From Rutidosis leptorrhynchoides (lineage: Eukaryota > Streptophyta > Magnoliopsida > Asterales > Asteraceae): a stretch of DNA of 64,000 bases. Shown here in pieces: positions 12,096 through 23,855 of the stretch. The translations under genes were made by a program, and so were the position numbers. The notes beneath the pieces were generated by a model. It had not been told where the DNA came from. It saw only the letters and a list, made by a program, of their open reading frames with translations, and made no database searches. The stretch covers positions 8,431,501 to 8,495,500 of the forward strand of contig NC_092341.1 in NCBI RefSeq assembly GCF_046630445.1, given 5' to 3'. Every line of letters starts with the position of its first letter. The stretch's first letter is position 1.

Positions 12096-12105
<10 letters not shown>
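11399..12105. mobile_element. Foldback/MITE element with telomere-like core
   Basis: The two halves are long imperfect inverted repeats. The left arm (AAGATCAATGAGGAAGTAAC at 11403) matches the reversed right arm (GGATCAAGAGGGAAGTAACC ending near 12100). Further in, GAAAATATGAACATTTAGAAG and AGACACTTCGTGAT match their reversed partners at 11960-12000. The centre has TTTAGGG repeats (11651-11672) facing CCCTAAA-type repeats (11720-11890). It sits within a TA microsatellite, so the target duplication cannot be defined. It has no coding capacity. Confidence 0.75.
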
Positions 12106-12167
<62 letters not shown>

Positions 12168-12305
12168 AATGTTAATTAATATGTTAATACTGGAGATGAC
12201 ATTGTAATGTTCGATTCAGCAGGAGCATATTATTTTATTTGTGGAGTACCGGGACATTGTTCTGATTATAACCAAAAGTTCTTCGTCGATGTCGCCAATG
12301 ACTAA

Positions 12306-13023
12306 TGAAGTTACTACGATTTTGAGCTTTTCTTATGGTTGTCATTGTAGTAAAATCAATTGATGTCAAGTAAAAGTTTATATGTTACATTTCGGTATCA
12401 AGGTTTTTTCTTTGATGAAAATTTACAATAAAATATATTCATTTTGGTACACGTTGAAAGATCATATTGCTTTGAACATGAGCAATGATAATGTCATTGC
12501 ACCTTTACGTCCTTGGCTTACGAAGGGTGGATAACAATAAGTGTATTCAAGGTCTTTGATATTTTGATATGGAAACTTAATTTTGATAGATCCATCAATT
12601 TTTACACAGTTTCTCAAAATACTCTTCATAATTTCTCTAACTTTAATCTAATTATTTCAGACATATATGGGTATTTTGATAAGTTATATGTAAAACTATA
12701 ACGGATCTATCAAAATCAAATATCAAAATATCAAAATATACATTTGATATGTCAAGTACGTAATAACTATAGATGACGCATATTTATACGATAAGTTGCA
12801 GGATCGAATATTGGGGGTGCAAGATGTGCAATCGCACAGAGCCCAATGTCCAAAAGGGCATAAAATATAGCTCTAACATTATATACTTAGGTCGGATAAA
12901 TTATTAAGGATTTAAAAATTAAAAATATAATACCTAATATATAATTGTTTTGATATTACGTTTTCTACAACCGTTATTTTAAATCATGTCAATACCTATG
13001 ATGATTTTTCTAATATCATTGAA
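12306..13023. other. 3' flank of the phytocyanin pseudogene; no gene seen
   Basis: The first 100 bp resemble the reversed 3' flank of the other phytocyanin gene (35040-35110). A short foldback (arms 12555-12593 and 12703-12740, sharing TTTTGATAGATCC) and a GCCCAATGTCCAAAAGGGC-containing tract near 12840, possibly transposon-derived, are the only other structures seen. Confidence 0.6.
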
Positions 13024-13032
13024 TTTTTATTA

Positions 13033-15973
13033 GACTTAATTGCGCCACTCGTCCCTAAAGTTTCACATAAATTTCACCATGGACCCTAAAATTTGTTTTT
13101 GACAAAATTGCGCCGTTGGTCCCTTATCTTTGTCCAAAACAACACCGGTGACCTTTATCTATTTTTTGACCCCGATGACCTTCATCTTTGCAATTTCGGC
13201 ACGGATGACCCTGACGTTAAACTCCGTTAGTTTACAGCCGTTAACCTGTGTCATGTGATCAGCAAGTGAGGGTAATTTAGTCCTATGTGTTTTGATCTGT
13301 TGTCTTTATTACCCTAAAACTCATCCCCATTTTTAAATCATTCCCATTAATTTTGTATTTGTTTCTATTTCCATGTCATTACTTCTTTCTATAGGTACTC
13401 CATAATTAAGCTGTGTCAACTTATTTGCAAGAAACCTATTATAAATTCATTCATTAAAGATGGAAGAAACCTACAAAAAAAAAATTTAGCATTAAATATG
13501 GAAGAAACCAACTACAGGTAATTAAACTTCTTTTTACCCCAAACCTTAAATCAAGAACTCCAGATCTTTTTTTTTCCCACCGGAAACCATTAGTTCAAGA
13601 ACACCAATCACGATAACCCCTGTTTAATCACCACCGGAATCTTCTCCAGCTTTGGCGAGCCCTTCTACGGTGGTGGTCAGATGTTGGTGGTGAGATGACG
13701 CTAACGAGTGATGATACTGTGTTGGATTATGATTAGAGTTTTTAATTAGCCGATTGCGAGTTCGATGCAACCGATTACGGTTTCTAGTTAGTCGATTGAT
13801 GATTTCTACAGTGGCGAGATTGTGATGGATTACGATTACGCTAACAGGTTCGATATATGTTTTGAAGTATAAGTGTACATGTTATAGTTATAAATCTGTT
13901 TGTGCAATGATGAATCTTTTACGTTAATCAAATAAAATGGTGTAAATGTTAGAGTTGATATATGGTTGAACAAGATGGTGCTGGTAACAATTGTTCAACA
14001 CATGCTCCTCGTAAAATAAATTGCTGTTCAACACAAATGACTAAATTAACCTCACATGCTGAGCACATGACACAGGTTAACGGCTGGAATCTAACAGAGT
14101 TTAACGTCAGGGTCATCCATGCCGAAATTGCAAAGATGAAGGTAATCGAGGTCAAAAAAATAGATAAAGGTCACCTGTGTTGTTTTGGACAAAGATAAGG
14201 GACCAACGGCGCAATTTTTTCTTTGTTTTTCCCATGCTAACCCTCAGAGTTTTAATTTGATTTCAAATTCGTCCATAGAACTAACATCCGTTAAGTCATC
14301 TTCGTTAATTTTTCTCATATGCGTACCAAATGAGGGTATAATAGTCTTTTCTGTGGTTCTGTCTATTACAAATATTATGTACATATATACCCAAAAAAAT
14401 AAAAAAAATCAAAGGCAAACATTTATACCAAATACCAACCGTTCGGTTAGTCTTTTTGATTATCTTATTCATTTGTCAACCACAAGTAAACATTCATTAG
14501 GTTAGTCTTCTTAGTTAGCTAGCTTATTCATTAGTCAACCACGAGTATTCCTTAGTCAACCACACTCATAGGTCCTAATCGAGAAGTCAACATTCAACAA
14601 CCTCAATAACTACAACTCACAACACCATGTAAATCAATATAAACTAAAATACTTTGTGAAGTCTTTTTTGTGCAAGTGAGTATAAACTAAAATGCTAACC
14701 GTCTATGTTTGTGCAGGTCAATATAAACCAAAATACTAACAATCTATGTTTATGCGGCAAGTTTTGTGCTGTAACGAAAAAACAGATTAAATACCATGTT
14801 TTTGCAGTTGCACAAACAGATTAAATACCATAAAAACAGATTATATACTAGTTATTTTGTGTAGATTAAATGCCATCAAAAAATAGATTAAATACAAGAT
14901 GTTTGGTGCAATGATTTGTGCAGTTGCAAAATAATCAGTAATCAAAAACAGATTAAATACCATGAAAGTATGCAATTTATTTTCATTAACATCCCCCAAA
15001 AAAACAAATGCAAGTACATCATAAAATAACATCAAAGTAGCAATCTTGACCAATTCAGTGTTGAGCATCATTGACTGTGTCCAGTGTTGACCATCATTGA
15101 TTGTTGACCCTATCAGTAGTACACCATCTCTTGTTATGCCCATGTTGTTCACTTGTTTGCAATTACCACAATGAGAAATACCAGATACAATACAAATATA
15201 CCCAGAGAATACTAACTGATATATACTGACCTAAAATCAAATTTGAAAATAAGGAACAAATGACCATTAAGGCACATATTAAAACTAACGCAATTAACAC
15301 ATGTAACTGAGGTAACATATTACTGATGTTCACCTAATTAGCACAGGTAACCACATGTGTAGTTCATCCTATATGTCAACTGACGTAGGTGCCCATATTT
15401 ATATCATATCAATTGGCACAAATCTACAACATTGACCATCAAGGCTGTACAAGAAACATTAGTCGACGAGTAATTCACAATATATATTGCATACGTTATC
15501 TTTAACATAATGCTGATTAAACATATTATGTACTATAATTTATTCGATGATACAGATGCGAAAAAAACTTATGAAACCTTAAAATATAGTTGATTCAAAG
15601 TAGGTGTATCCAAGCTTGCATACTCATTTCGTATAGTATACGTTGGAACATCCATGGGTTGATCCATATTGGATTGAAAATATTAGGGCTTGTTTGATGA
15701 ATGTTATACGTGAATATGAATGTGAAAGTCGATAAACTAACAAACGTGGGTTTATGTATACATTAGGCCGCAATAGGGTTTTTTATTGTTTAACTACAAT
15801 GACCAAACTACCCTCCTATAATTTAGACCAACTATAATGACTTAAGGGGTGTTAGTCCTAGGGACGAATTTGAAACCAAATCAAAACATTGTGGGTTCGC
15901 ATGGGAAAGAAAAACTTTAGGGCCCAACGTGAAATTTATGTTAAATGTTAGGGACGATTGGCGTAATACAGTC
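13033..15973. mobile_element. Non-autonomous MULE (outer)
   Basis: Terminal inverted repeats of about 200 bp begin GACT..ATT.CGCCA.TCGTCCCTA. The left arm (13033-13100, continuing at 14222-14370 after the nested insertion) matches the reversed right arm (about 15780-15973). The flanks carry near-identical 9-bp sequences, TTTTTATTA (13024-13032) and TTTATATTA (15974-15982), as expected for Mutator-like elements. The interior (14380-15780) shows no transposase, only AT-rich sequence and repeated CAGATTAAATACCAT-type phrases. Confidence 0.8.
13101..14221. mobile_element. Non-autonomous MULE nested in the left TIR of the outer one
   Basis: Long inverted repeats of about 170 bp (GACAAAATTGCGCC... 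at 13101; reversed right end GAAAAAATTGCGCC at 14221) include matching GGTCCCTTATCTTTGTCC and GACCCTGACGTTAAACTC stretches. A perfect 9-bp duplication TTTGTTTTT lies at 13092-13100 and 14222-14230. The TIR start is related to that of the outer element. The interior has no recognisable gene; a GGTGGTGGT/CACCACC-rich stretch at 13630-13700 could be captured sequence. Confidence 0.85.
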
Positions 15974-15982
15974 TTTATATTA

Positions 15983-17602
15983 TTATATATGAACTTTCAT
16001 ACTTAACTAATATATATAATCGAACGTGTATATATTATAAGCTTATTGTATTTTCTAATTTCTTTCTCTCCGCATTCTTATATATGTAGCCAATTCAAAT
16101 CGACTTTCTTTGATCTAGTTGTTATTTATGCTATGATGTTAGCTTAGATTTGTTTGTGTTCATTTGATTATGAAACTTGATGATTAGATTTGCCCAATAT
16201 TGTTGAGTTTGGTTGAATACCCATTGCTATGATTGTTTTAAGCCTCATTTTGATTACAATGATTGTTAAACTATCTTAGTGAAAGGATTTGTGATTCAAT
16301 TAATGCTTCAACACTATTTGGTGATCCAGACAATTAGAAATTTGGTTCAAGTGATTGGGTTATTGACTTAATTGGTGTTAAAATAGCTTTTAGTAAACAT
16401 AATGGTGATTAGCCTTTTCAAGTGATTGTCTAGGTTAAGAATTTGGTGTGAGTCTAATTCAAGATTAAGTCTCGATGATTTTATCCAACATAGTTTAATC
16501 TTTGAAATGAGTCTACGTGAGTTAACGAATTTCATTTGATTGAGGTTTTATGGAAGTTGACGAATGGAAATGAATTTATATGTTTGAACATTGTGATTTA
16601 ACAAATGCAAAATGGGTAATTCATGTCAAAAGGTGGATCAATCAAGTGAATACGTTTTTCTATTATTTGTTAATCTCTCTTAGGTTGATATTAATTTAAT
16701 CAACACTTTCTTAAAACTCTCCAATCAACTTAGGATAATTATTAGTGTTTTCAGAATCTCAATTAAATCGCTCTATGTGGAATGAACTTTGACTTGCTAT
16801 TAGCTTTACTATACGATTAAGACTAGTTGCCTATTTGTGTGATAATTGTCTAGTATTATTTTCACACATCAAGTCCCCTGATTGATCCTGTACTGCTGTT
16901 AAAAAAAGAAAGAAAAAAAAAATCTTCATGATCATGATAAGAGTAATTAAAGAAGAGTTGCTATCTCCCGAGAACTTCCATGAATTAAATATAGAGAACC
17001 GTAGCTAAAAACATCATTCTTTTTTTTTTTTTTTGGAACAGTGAGATTTTAAAAACATCGTTCTTTAACATATAAGTCTATTTTCTTGTGTATATGTAAA
17101 TATCTTATTTCTCCATACTTCATATATACAAAAATACAAGATTGAGTAGTGTTGTTGCAACATCAAATAGTGTTCCAACGCGATTTCATATCTTAAGGTA
17201 TTTGATTCAAAGTTGAGTTAAATACGTTATTGCAAGAAATTTTGAATTCTTAATTTACAGTAAGTTCATTATGAGATGATCATGAAAAATGCTAAAAATA
17301 ATTGCAGTAAGTTTGATTAAAGCTTGTACAAGTGAATATATATATTTTTATGAATAAACTGAAACCTCCTCCCGTTTACAATTTCAATAGCGACATATCA
17401 TTCATATAATTCTCCACATTAATATTTCATAATTTGATATGTCGCTAATTTAGTTTAGGATTATCAACGAATATGCTCATACTGAAAATGAACTATAAAG
17501 ATTTGTTCTAAAAAAAAATGCAAATTTGCCCCCGCAAGTGGCAAACGACTTGCGAATCACTTGATTATTAGGTCATGACTGTTTTTTGAGGGTCATGAGT
17601 CA
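15983..17602. other. AT-rich noncoding region with a possible old Athila-type LTR end
   Basis: No gene is seen. The stretch about 16080-16872 ends in ...TTTCACACATCAAG, which resembles the LTR/internal junction of Athila-type elements (compare ...ACAACATCAAG at 52653-52664). No primer site follows, so this is a weak assignment. The sequence at 17590-17607 is the target of element C. Confidence 0.35.
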
Positions 17603-17607
17603 TGACT

Positions 17608-20600
17608 TGTGAAGACCCGTCCTAATCCATCCGGACGAAGTCCATATCGATTATAAACGATTTACAACAGTTGATTACATCGCGAGGTACTTGACCTCTA
17701 TATGATACATTTTACAAACATTGCATTCGTTTTTGAAAAGACAAACTTTCATTACATCGAAAGTTGACAGGCATGCATACCATTTCATAATATATCCAAC
17801 TATAATTGACTTGATAATAATCTTGATGAACTCGACGACTCGAATGCAACGTCTTTTGAAATATGCCATGAATGACTCCAAGTAATATCTATAAAATGAG
17901 CAAATACACAGCGGAAGATTTCTTTCGTACCTGAGAATAAACATGCTTTAAAGTGTCAACCAAAAGGTTGGTGAGTTCATTAGTTTAACTTAAACAATCG
18001 TTTCCATCATTTTAATAGACCACAAGATTTCAGATTTCCATTTCTCATAAACATACGTCCCATGAATAGAGACAAAAATATCATTCATATGGATTGAACA
18101 CCTGGTAACTGACATTAACAATATGCATATATAAGAATATCCCCATCATTCCGGGATCCTCCTTCGGACATGATATAAATTTCGAAGTACTAAAACATCC
18201 GGTACTTTGGATGGGGCTTGTTGGGCCCGATAGATCTATCTTTAGGATTCGCGTCAATTAGGGTGTCTGTTCCCTAATTCTTAGATTACCAGACTTAATA
18301 AAAAGGGGCATATTCGACTTCGATAATCCAACCATAGAATGTAGTTTCACGTACTTGTGTCAATTTCGTAAAACAGTTATAAAAGTTGCGCATGTATTCT
18401 CAGCCCAAAAATATAAAGGGTAAAAAGACAAATGAAACTCACGATACTGTATTTTGTTGTAAAAATACATATGACGTCATTGAACAATGCAGGGTTGGCC
18501 TCGGATTCACGAACCTATATCAATTGTGTATATATTAATACGTATAATGTAAGTTACAAAATTTCATTTATTAATATGTATTATTTATATATTATAGTTT
18601 TATAGAATTTATTCTAACCTTTATTTTAAAACGTATACTTATATTATATTTTAAGTTATATTTTTTATATATATATATATCTATTTTATGTATATATATC
18701 TATAATGATTTACGTTTATATAAATAGTGACATTAATATATTTATATACATATATTTGTGGTTAGTATTGTATTTATGAAATTTTATTAGTTTGTTATGT
18801 GAATTATTAATACAATCCTAGTATATACCATAAGTATATATATAGTGTACAAAAGATTTATTTGTTAAAATAATAATTTAGATAATAATGATTTACTAAT
18901 AATAATAATAATTTTATTAATAATGATAATACTAATAGCAAAAAAAATGAAAATGATAACTGTTAATGATACTAATAATAATAACTCTAAAATAATATTA
19001 ATACTAATACCATACTTATGTTAATAATAAGGGTTCTAATATTTATAAAATGATAAATGATAATCATAATAATACTAGTAAATATTAATGATGATACTGA
19101 TAAATATGATATTATTAATTGTAAATGTACTGATGATACTATTATTTATAAACCGGTACAAATTCTAATATTGATGATAATAATATATTTTTATTTCCTT
19201 CATAATAATAATAATGATAATCATAATCATAATCCTAATGATGATAAAATACTAAAATGATAAGTTTATTACTAATAATAATATTATTAATACCTATCAT
19301 AATAATAATAGTAATGTCTATAATACTTTCAAATATGATAACAAGTATGATACTAATAATAACATTAACAATAACAATCAAAACAATCACAATAATAATA
19401 ATAATACTAATAATAATTAATATATAATAACAATAATAAAATTAGAAAAGAAAACTACCTCACATGAAAAGAGTTTCAAAAAAAAAAAAAAAAAAAACTA
19501 CCGTCCTCTGGACTCGATCTCGTGACCACATGCTCACACGCAAACACTCTCGACCATCCCACCAATTCTGATTCTCTGTACTAATATCGAATTTAAATTT
19601 TATATATAAACTGTTTTTCTTCTATTCCTCTTCTTCTCCACAAGTCTCATGGATTCAACAAAACATCAATAACCAAAAAAAAAAAAAAAAATCGGGGTTC
19701 CCTTTAAAGCTTCAAAACATTACAGAAAAAAAATAATTTGGGTTCTAAAATAAAAAAAAAATACTAAAGGCCTACTGCAGCGTCGGTTCTTGGAACAAAA
19801 CAAAAAAAATTGATTTCGTAATAGATAACATTATAGATAATGTTTATAACACGAAATAGTTTTCTAAACATGTATAAAAACTACTGGAATCGTCAATTTG
19901 ATCAGAAACATATACACGAACGCGAATTTGTCTCAAGAACAATTGTTGACTTTTTTTAAACTAAACTTTGACCTCAAAATTCAAGATCGATATAAAGATT
20001 TGAGAGTTGAGATTTTGCAGATAGATTCAAAGAAAGATTTCTAACCTTTCTGCATTTTTAGATTTTGAAACTTTATTCGAAATTGAATTAAGAGGAAAAA
20101 AAAAATTGGAGCGTGCAGAGAAGAAGAAAAAAAAAATATCGCTGTGCTCTTTAATCCCATTGGATTTCCTTTTTATTTGATTTGCAATTATACATAATCA
20201 TGTTGTAATAATAGAGATCGGTTGATAAAAAATGGAGAAAATGTCAACACAGGTTCACGAGTTGGGAGCAGGAAAGAAACAAAAAAAATAATAATAATAG
20301 AGATAAAGGATACAGAGGTCACGCGTATAATATAGATCCCTACTGTTTTTTTTAATTAATAATAATTAATAATAATATATAATAACAATACTATTAATAT
20401 CTAATAATATTAATAAAATTAATAATATTGATAAATATAATATTAATGATAATAATTGTAAAAATGATGATAATAATAATAATAATAATACCATACTAAT
20501 TATGATAATATTAATATTTTATCGATAATAATAATATTAGTAATAATAATCTAATTTATACATCCAATTTCATCTTTATATGATATAAAGTGATATTATG

Positions 20601-21412
20601 AATACAAATATTGATATTTGACGATACAAATAACATTACTACAACAACTATGTTTGTATTTAAATTTAATTTATTAATATCATCTATTATTATGTAATAT
20701 TTAATAATTATGTAATATGTATTGTAACATATACTGAATATTATATATTTATGCATTTTAATATAAATATATTATAATATTTATTTACATACTAATTATA
20801 TTATACTTATGTATGTAATTATGAAAAATATAAATGTTTTATATATGTAAGTATTATATATATTTATTAAAATAGTACATTATTTCATCATAGATATATT
20901 ATAAATTTCTACATATACATAATATAATAATTATGTATAAAATCATATATATATAGTTATATTTATGTATATATGTATACTACCATATATATAAAATCAT
21001 GTTTTAAATGTTGAGTAGATGATTAATTATGTATATTAAACAATTAACTACAAAGTATAACATTGTACATTTAATATTTTGATAACGTTGGTAAAATATG
21101 TTTGAATCATTTATATACAATATACTATATATATTCAAAATGAAAATCTTTAGTTATTAAATGTTATCTTTTATAATAACAAAATTACTTAATAGTTCAT
21201 TAATACTAATATAATTAGTTTTATATATAATTATTTATATTTACATTCTTAGTTACAATTAAAGGTTCGTGAATCGTCGGAAATAGTTAAAGGTCAAATG
21301 TTATCATGAAATAGTTCAAACATAATGAGACTCGGTTTAATAGACTTTGCTTATCGAGTCGAATCATATAAGATTATGTTTAAATTTGGTCGGAAATTCC
21401 CGGGTCATCACA
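17608..21412 (-). repeat. 3' LTR of element C (3805 bp)
   Basis: On the minus strand it starts TGTGATGACCCGG at 21412 and ends GGGTCTTCACA at 17608. A conserved 3' part of about 0.9 kb and a 5' part of about 140 bp flank an AT-rich core (18515-21264) bracketed by GATTCACGAAC and GTTCGTGAATC. The core contains ATA/AAT-rich tracts, A-runs and a tRNA-like module near 19505-19570. Confidence 0.9.
19505..19570 (-). other. tRNA-like module in the 3' LTR of C
   Basis: On the minus strand a TGGGATGGTCGAGAGTG A-box-like stretch is followed by a B-box-like AGATCGAGTCC (19510-19520). An A-run and AAT-rich tract lie on its downstream side, in the same order as LTRs B, D and E. The second copy is at about 27577-27642. 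Confidence 0.45.
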
Positions 21413-21819
21413 GTACCTACCCGTTAAAGAAATTTCGTCCCGAAATTTGAGTGAGGTCGTCATAGCTAACAATAAATATGTTTTCCTGACGAATATGAGT
21501 TGATAACTTGAGTTTTATCATCATTGAGTAATATGGATAAAAATAATTCGATTATTCGAAGAGTGCGAATGAAGCTATTCACAAAAGGATGAAATGAGAA
21601 ACAAAGATTTGTTTTTAACTTTTGACGTAGTCAGGTTTGAATTTAGAAAATAAGGCGCGTCTTAACTTTTGACATTGCCTTGGTTGAATTCCGGAATTTA
21701 AGGGATTTAAAGAAAATCTTGAAGATCTATAAAATCTGATTCTTCGGGATTTATGGAAATTAAGATCTCTTTAATTAAATACGGTGATCTGCCCCGATTA
21801 CTACGTCTGATATTTCCAG

Positions 21820-21827
21820 TATAAATT
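21820..21827 (+). promoter_or_regulatory. Antisense TATA box upstream of ORF-c (element C)
   Basis: TATAAATT occurs in the context TTCCAGTATAAATTAAGC, 82 bp before the ATG at 21902. A pyrimidine-rich stretch (CTCTTCCTTTCC) follows within 20 bp, where a start site might lie. Confidence 0.55.
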
Positions 21828-21901
21828 AAGCTCTTCCTTTCCATTATTCTCACCATTCTTATACTTTCTTTCTTAGTTCATACATCCAAAAGATTCTGAA
21901 A

Positions 21902-22075
21902 ATGATTAATCCAGTTCTGATCCTTGTCCTCATCCTTACTATCGCAACAATCATTCTCCTTTTCCAACTTCCACCAGAGGAATCTGCTTTCTTCTACTTC
22001 GCCCTCGGGATTATAATGTTTTTAATTCTCCCGTGTCTTTATGTTGCGATAAACATTGATATACACGGTTTGTAA
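21902..22075 (+). CDS. Antisense 57-aa predicted membrane microprotein (ORF-c), element C
   Basis: The frame runs ATG 21902-21904 to TAA 22073-22075, antisense to element C. The product begins MINPVLILVLILTIA and has a hydrophobic helix to about residue 21, a QLPPEES turn, an aromatic/hydrophobic second helix (about 29-50) containing ILPC, and the end NIDIHGL. Against the copy in E there are 34 nucleotide differences in 57 codons; 20 are third-position, 15 codons change silently, and most replacements are conservative (I/L, I/V, F/Y). There are no indels. This pattern suggests purifying selection on the protein during family spread. The role is unknown; a membrane location is predicted from composition only. 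Confidence 0.65.
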   Translation: MINPVLILVLILTIATIILLFQLPPEESAFFYFALGIIMFLILPCLYVAINIDIHGL

Positions 22076-23001
22076 TTTATGTGTTGTTATCGGACTTTAT
22101 ATTCTCCCTTATATTTCAAAGCTCTATGCTTTTGTTTTCTCTTCCCGACTTCAAGTCAAGCGAATAATGGTCCAGAATTTATAGATATAGAGTTTCGAAT
22201 GATTATAATGTTCTAAGCATGAAGGAACGTGATAGCACGATTTGATTTTCAAATTTATCAACATCACGGAAGATAGAACCATCAAGAATACATTTTCTTG
22301 ATTTGTTACGGAGTTAAGTAGGATGAAAGAGTTATGTAACATGGCACATGATGACGTTATGATCTGTGAATCATCACGTTTCATTTAGAAACTCAGCATG
22401 ACTTACTGTAAAATAATCACGTTGATCAAGTGTCATTATATTATACTAACTCATGCATCAGTTCCCATCATTACTACAATAACATTCATATTTTAAGCTT
22501 GAAAATTTACAGAATATAGAAACTAACAGTTTCTATATGATGTAATACTGATAGCACGAAAAGATTAATGATTTCAGATAAGAATAGTTATAAAAATATC
22601 TCCAGAAATATGGAGGATATTTATAATGAAAGGTACGATAATATCTCAGAATATCTAAGATCAGAGGATGATAGAAACTATTGTCTGCAAGGGTTTAAAG
22701 TAAGGAGCAAGTTATTCACTATAGACTTTAGCAGACATTGAATTATTTGGATTCTTTGAAGTCAAACTTATTCTTTGTGATTTATCCACGGCTTTCTTCA
22801 TAGTTTCGCATAATCTGCTTTTCGGTACTATATTTTCTATTGAATGTTTCCAATATATTGATACACAGGAAGCACGAAGAGGTATATAATTTCGGACGAG
22901 AATATTTATGAAAATATCCTCAGAAATATCAAAGATATTGATGATGATATTTTGGAATTTCTAAGTTCGACGGTTGATGGAGAAAGATTTTCCGCAAGAT
23001 T

Positions 23002-23184
23002 TTAACATGACTTCGGAGCAAGATATTCTCTAAAGATTTCAACGGATCCAGAATTACCTGAATCCTTTGAATATAGGATTTGGTCCTTGTATTTGTCCTT
23101 GGTCTCCTTCATGGGTAACTCAATCTGTTTTTCAATACCCAATTTTCTATCGAGCGTTCCTAACACTCCTTTCTTTATCATCAA
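23002..23184 (-). CDS. Short sense ORF (ORF-b), element C
   Basis: A 60-codon sense frame starts MMIKKGVLGTLDRKLGI and ends FREYLAPKSC. Element E has an intact 61-codon counterpart (45497-45682) with one extra Lys codon. Element B keeps the C-terminal part with the same stop. It is charged, Lys-rich, and has no membrane segment. I recognise no family. It could be the tail of a longer ancestral ORF, because an overlapping frame just upstream (starting MVDGLNGQKFDDKE) is also shared by C and E before it stops. Confidence 0.4.
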   Translation of the reverse strand: MMIKKGVLGTLDRKLGIEKQIELPMKETKDKYKDQILYSKDSGNSGSVEIFREYLAPKSC

Positions 23185-23855
23185 ACTTTTGTCCGTTTAG
23201 ACCATCTACCATTTTTCTGTTTCCTCTGCATTTAATGCTATGATATCTGAATCATCGGTTATTAATCCGAGGTGGTTTCAGGAGAATTGTGTTTTTAGAT
23301 GATTAAACGCTGATGGTAATATGATGGAATATGAAAGGTTACCTGGTAACAATAAAAGAGCACGCGTATATATAAACGTTATAATAAGGTTGTTTCGTAC
23401 GAAAAGTCGAAGTTGACTTGTTGGAGCTGTGACAAAATTGGCTAATTTTGAAAAGGGATCGCAAAGTTGTTTTTGTTAATAAATGCCAAAGGATCTGACG
23501 CGGCTACGTGTTGAACTTTTACTCAATTGCCGAGAGTTTCTCAGGTGCATAACTATATGCATAAATCTTTCCTTCCGTAGATGAAGTGCGGTTGATTCAT
23601 CCTATCGATTGAGGTGTTTTCAAGAATCATGAAAGGTTTGAACGCAGAATGTAATCGTGAAGATACAAATGAGGTTTAAGACGAAATCAAGTGGCAAACT
23701 TGAAGAATTGTTTAGTTTCATATGTTATATTCAATATTTTAATTCATTTTAATTGTCCAATGTTATTAGTCCACAGTCGATAGTCCACAGTTGACAGTGC
23801 AATCATTTATATATAGTTTAATATATAATATTTGAATTAATTAATACGTATCGTG

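Larger units (their letters stand above)
10621..12187 (-). mobile_element. Helitron-like insert in phytocyanin exon 2
   Basis: On the minus strand the insert ends in a GC-rich hairpin (CCCGC ... GCGGG), then CCGGACCGGG and CTAG. It sits between A and T of the split exon codon, as Helitrons do. Inside are about 133-bp tandem repeats, a hairpin-bearing segment (11226-11345) and a TA tract that carries a foldback element. The other end (minus strand TTAACATATTAA) lacks the canonical TC start, so the 5' end is atypical or rearranged. No Rep/helicase coding is visible. Confidence 0.55.
10228..12305 (+). pseudogene. Phytocyanin (plantacyanin-like) pseudogene, broken by several insertions
   Basis: Exon 1 (remaining part 10228-10310) encodes DDCGWTNTGFDYQAWADHK and then FKVNDTL, followed by a GT donor. 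Exon 2 begins near 10527 (FVYPQDVHNVYVV...) and runs to 10620, where it is interrupted mid-codon. It resumes at 12188 and ends with TAA at 12303-12305 (YYFICGVPGHCSDYNQK...). These are the conserved blocks of small secreted blue-copper phytocyanins: His in HNV, Cys and His in FICG-PGHC, and the Cys pair. The signal peptide and first residues are missing because LTR B ends at 10226. The intron is enlarged by an insert of about 150 bp, and the acceptor AG of its paralogue reads AC here. The 3' flank (12306-12390) resembles the 3' flank of the paralogue at 35462-35934, so the two are gene duplicates. Confidence 0.85.
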
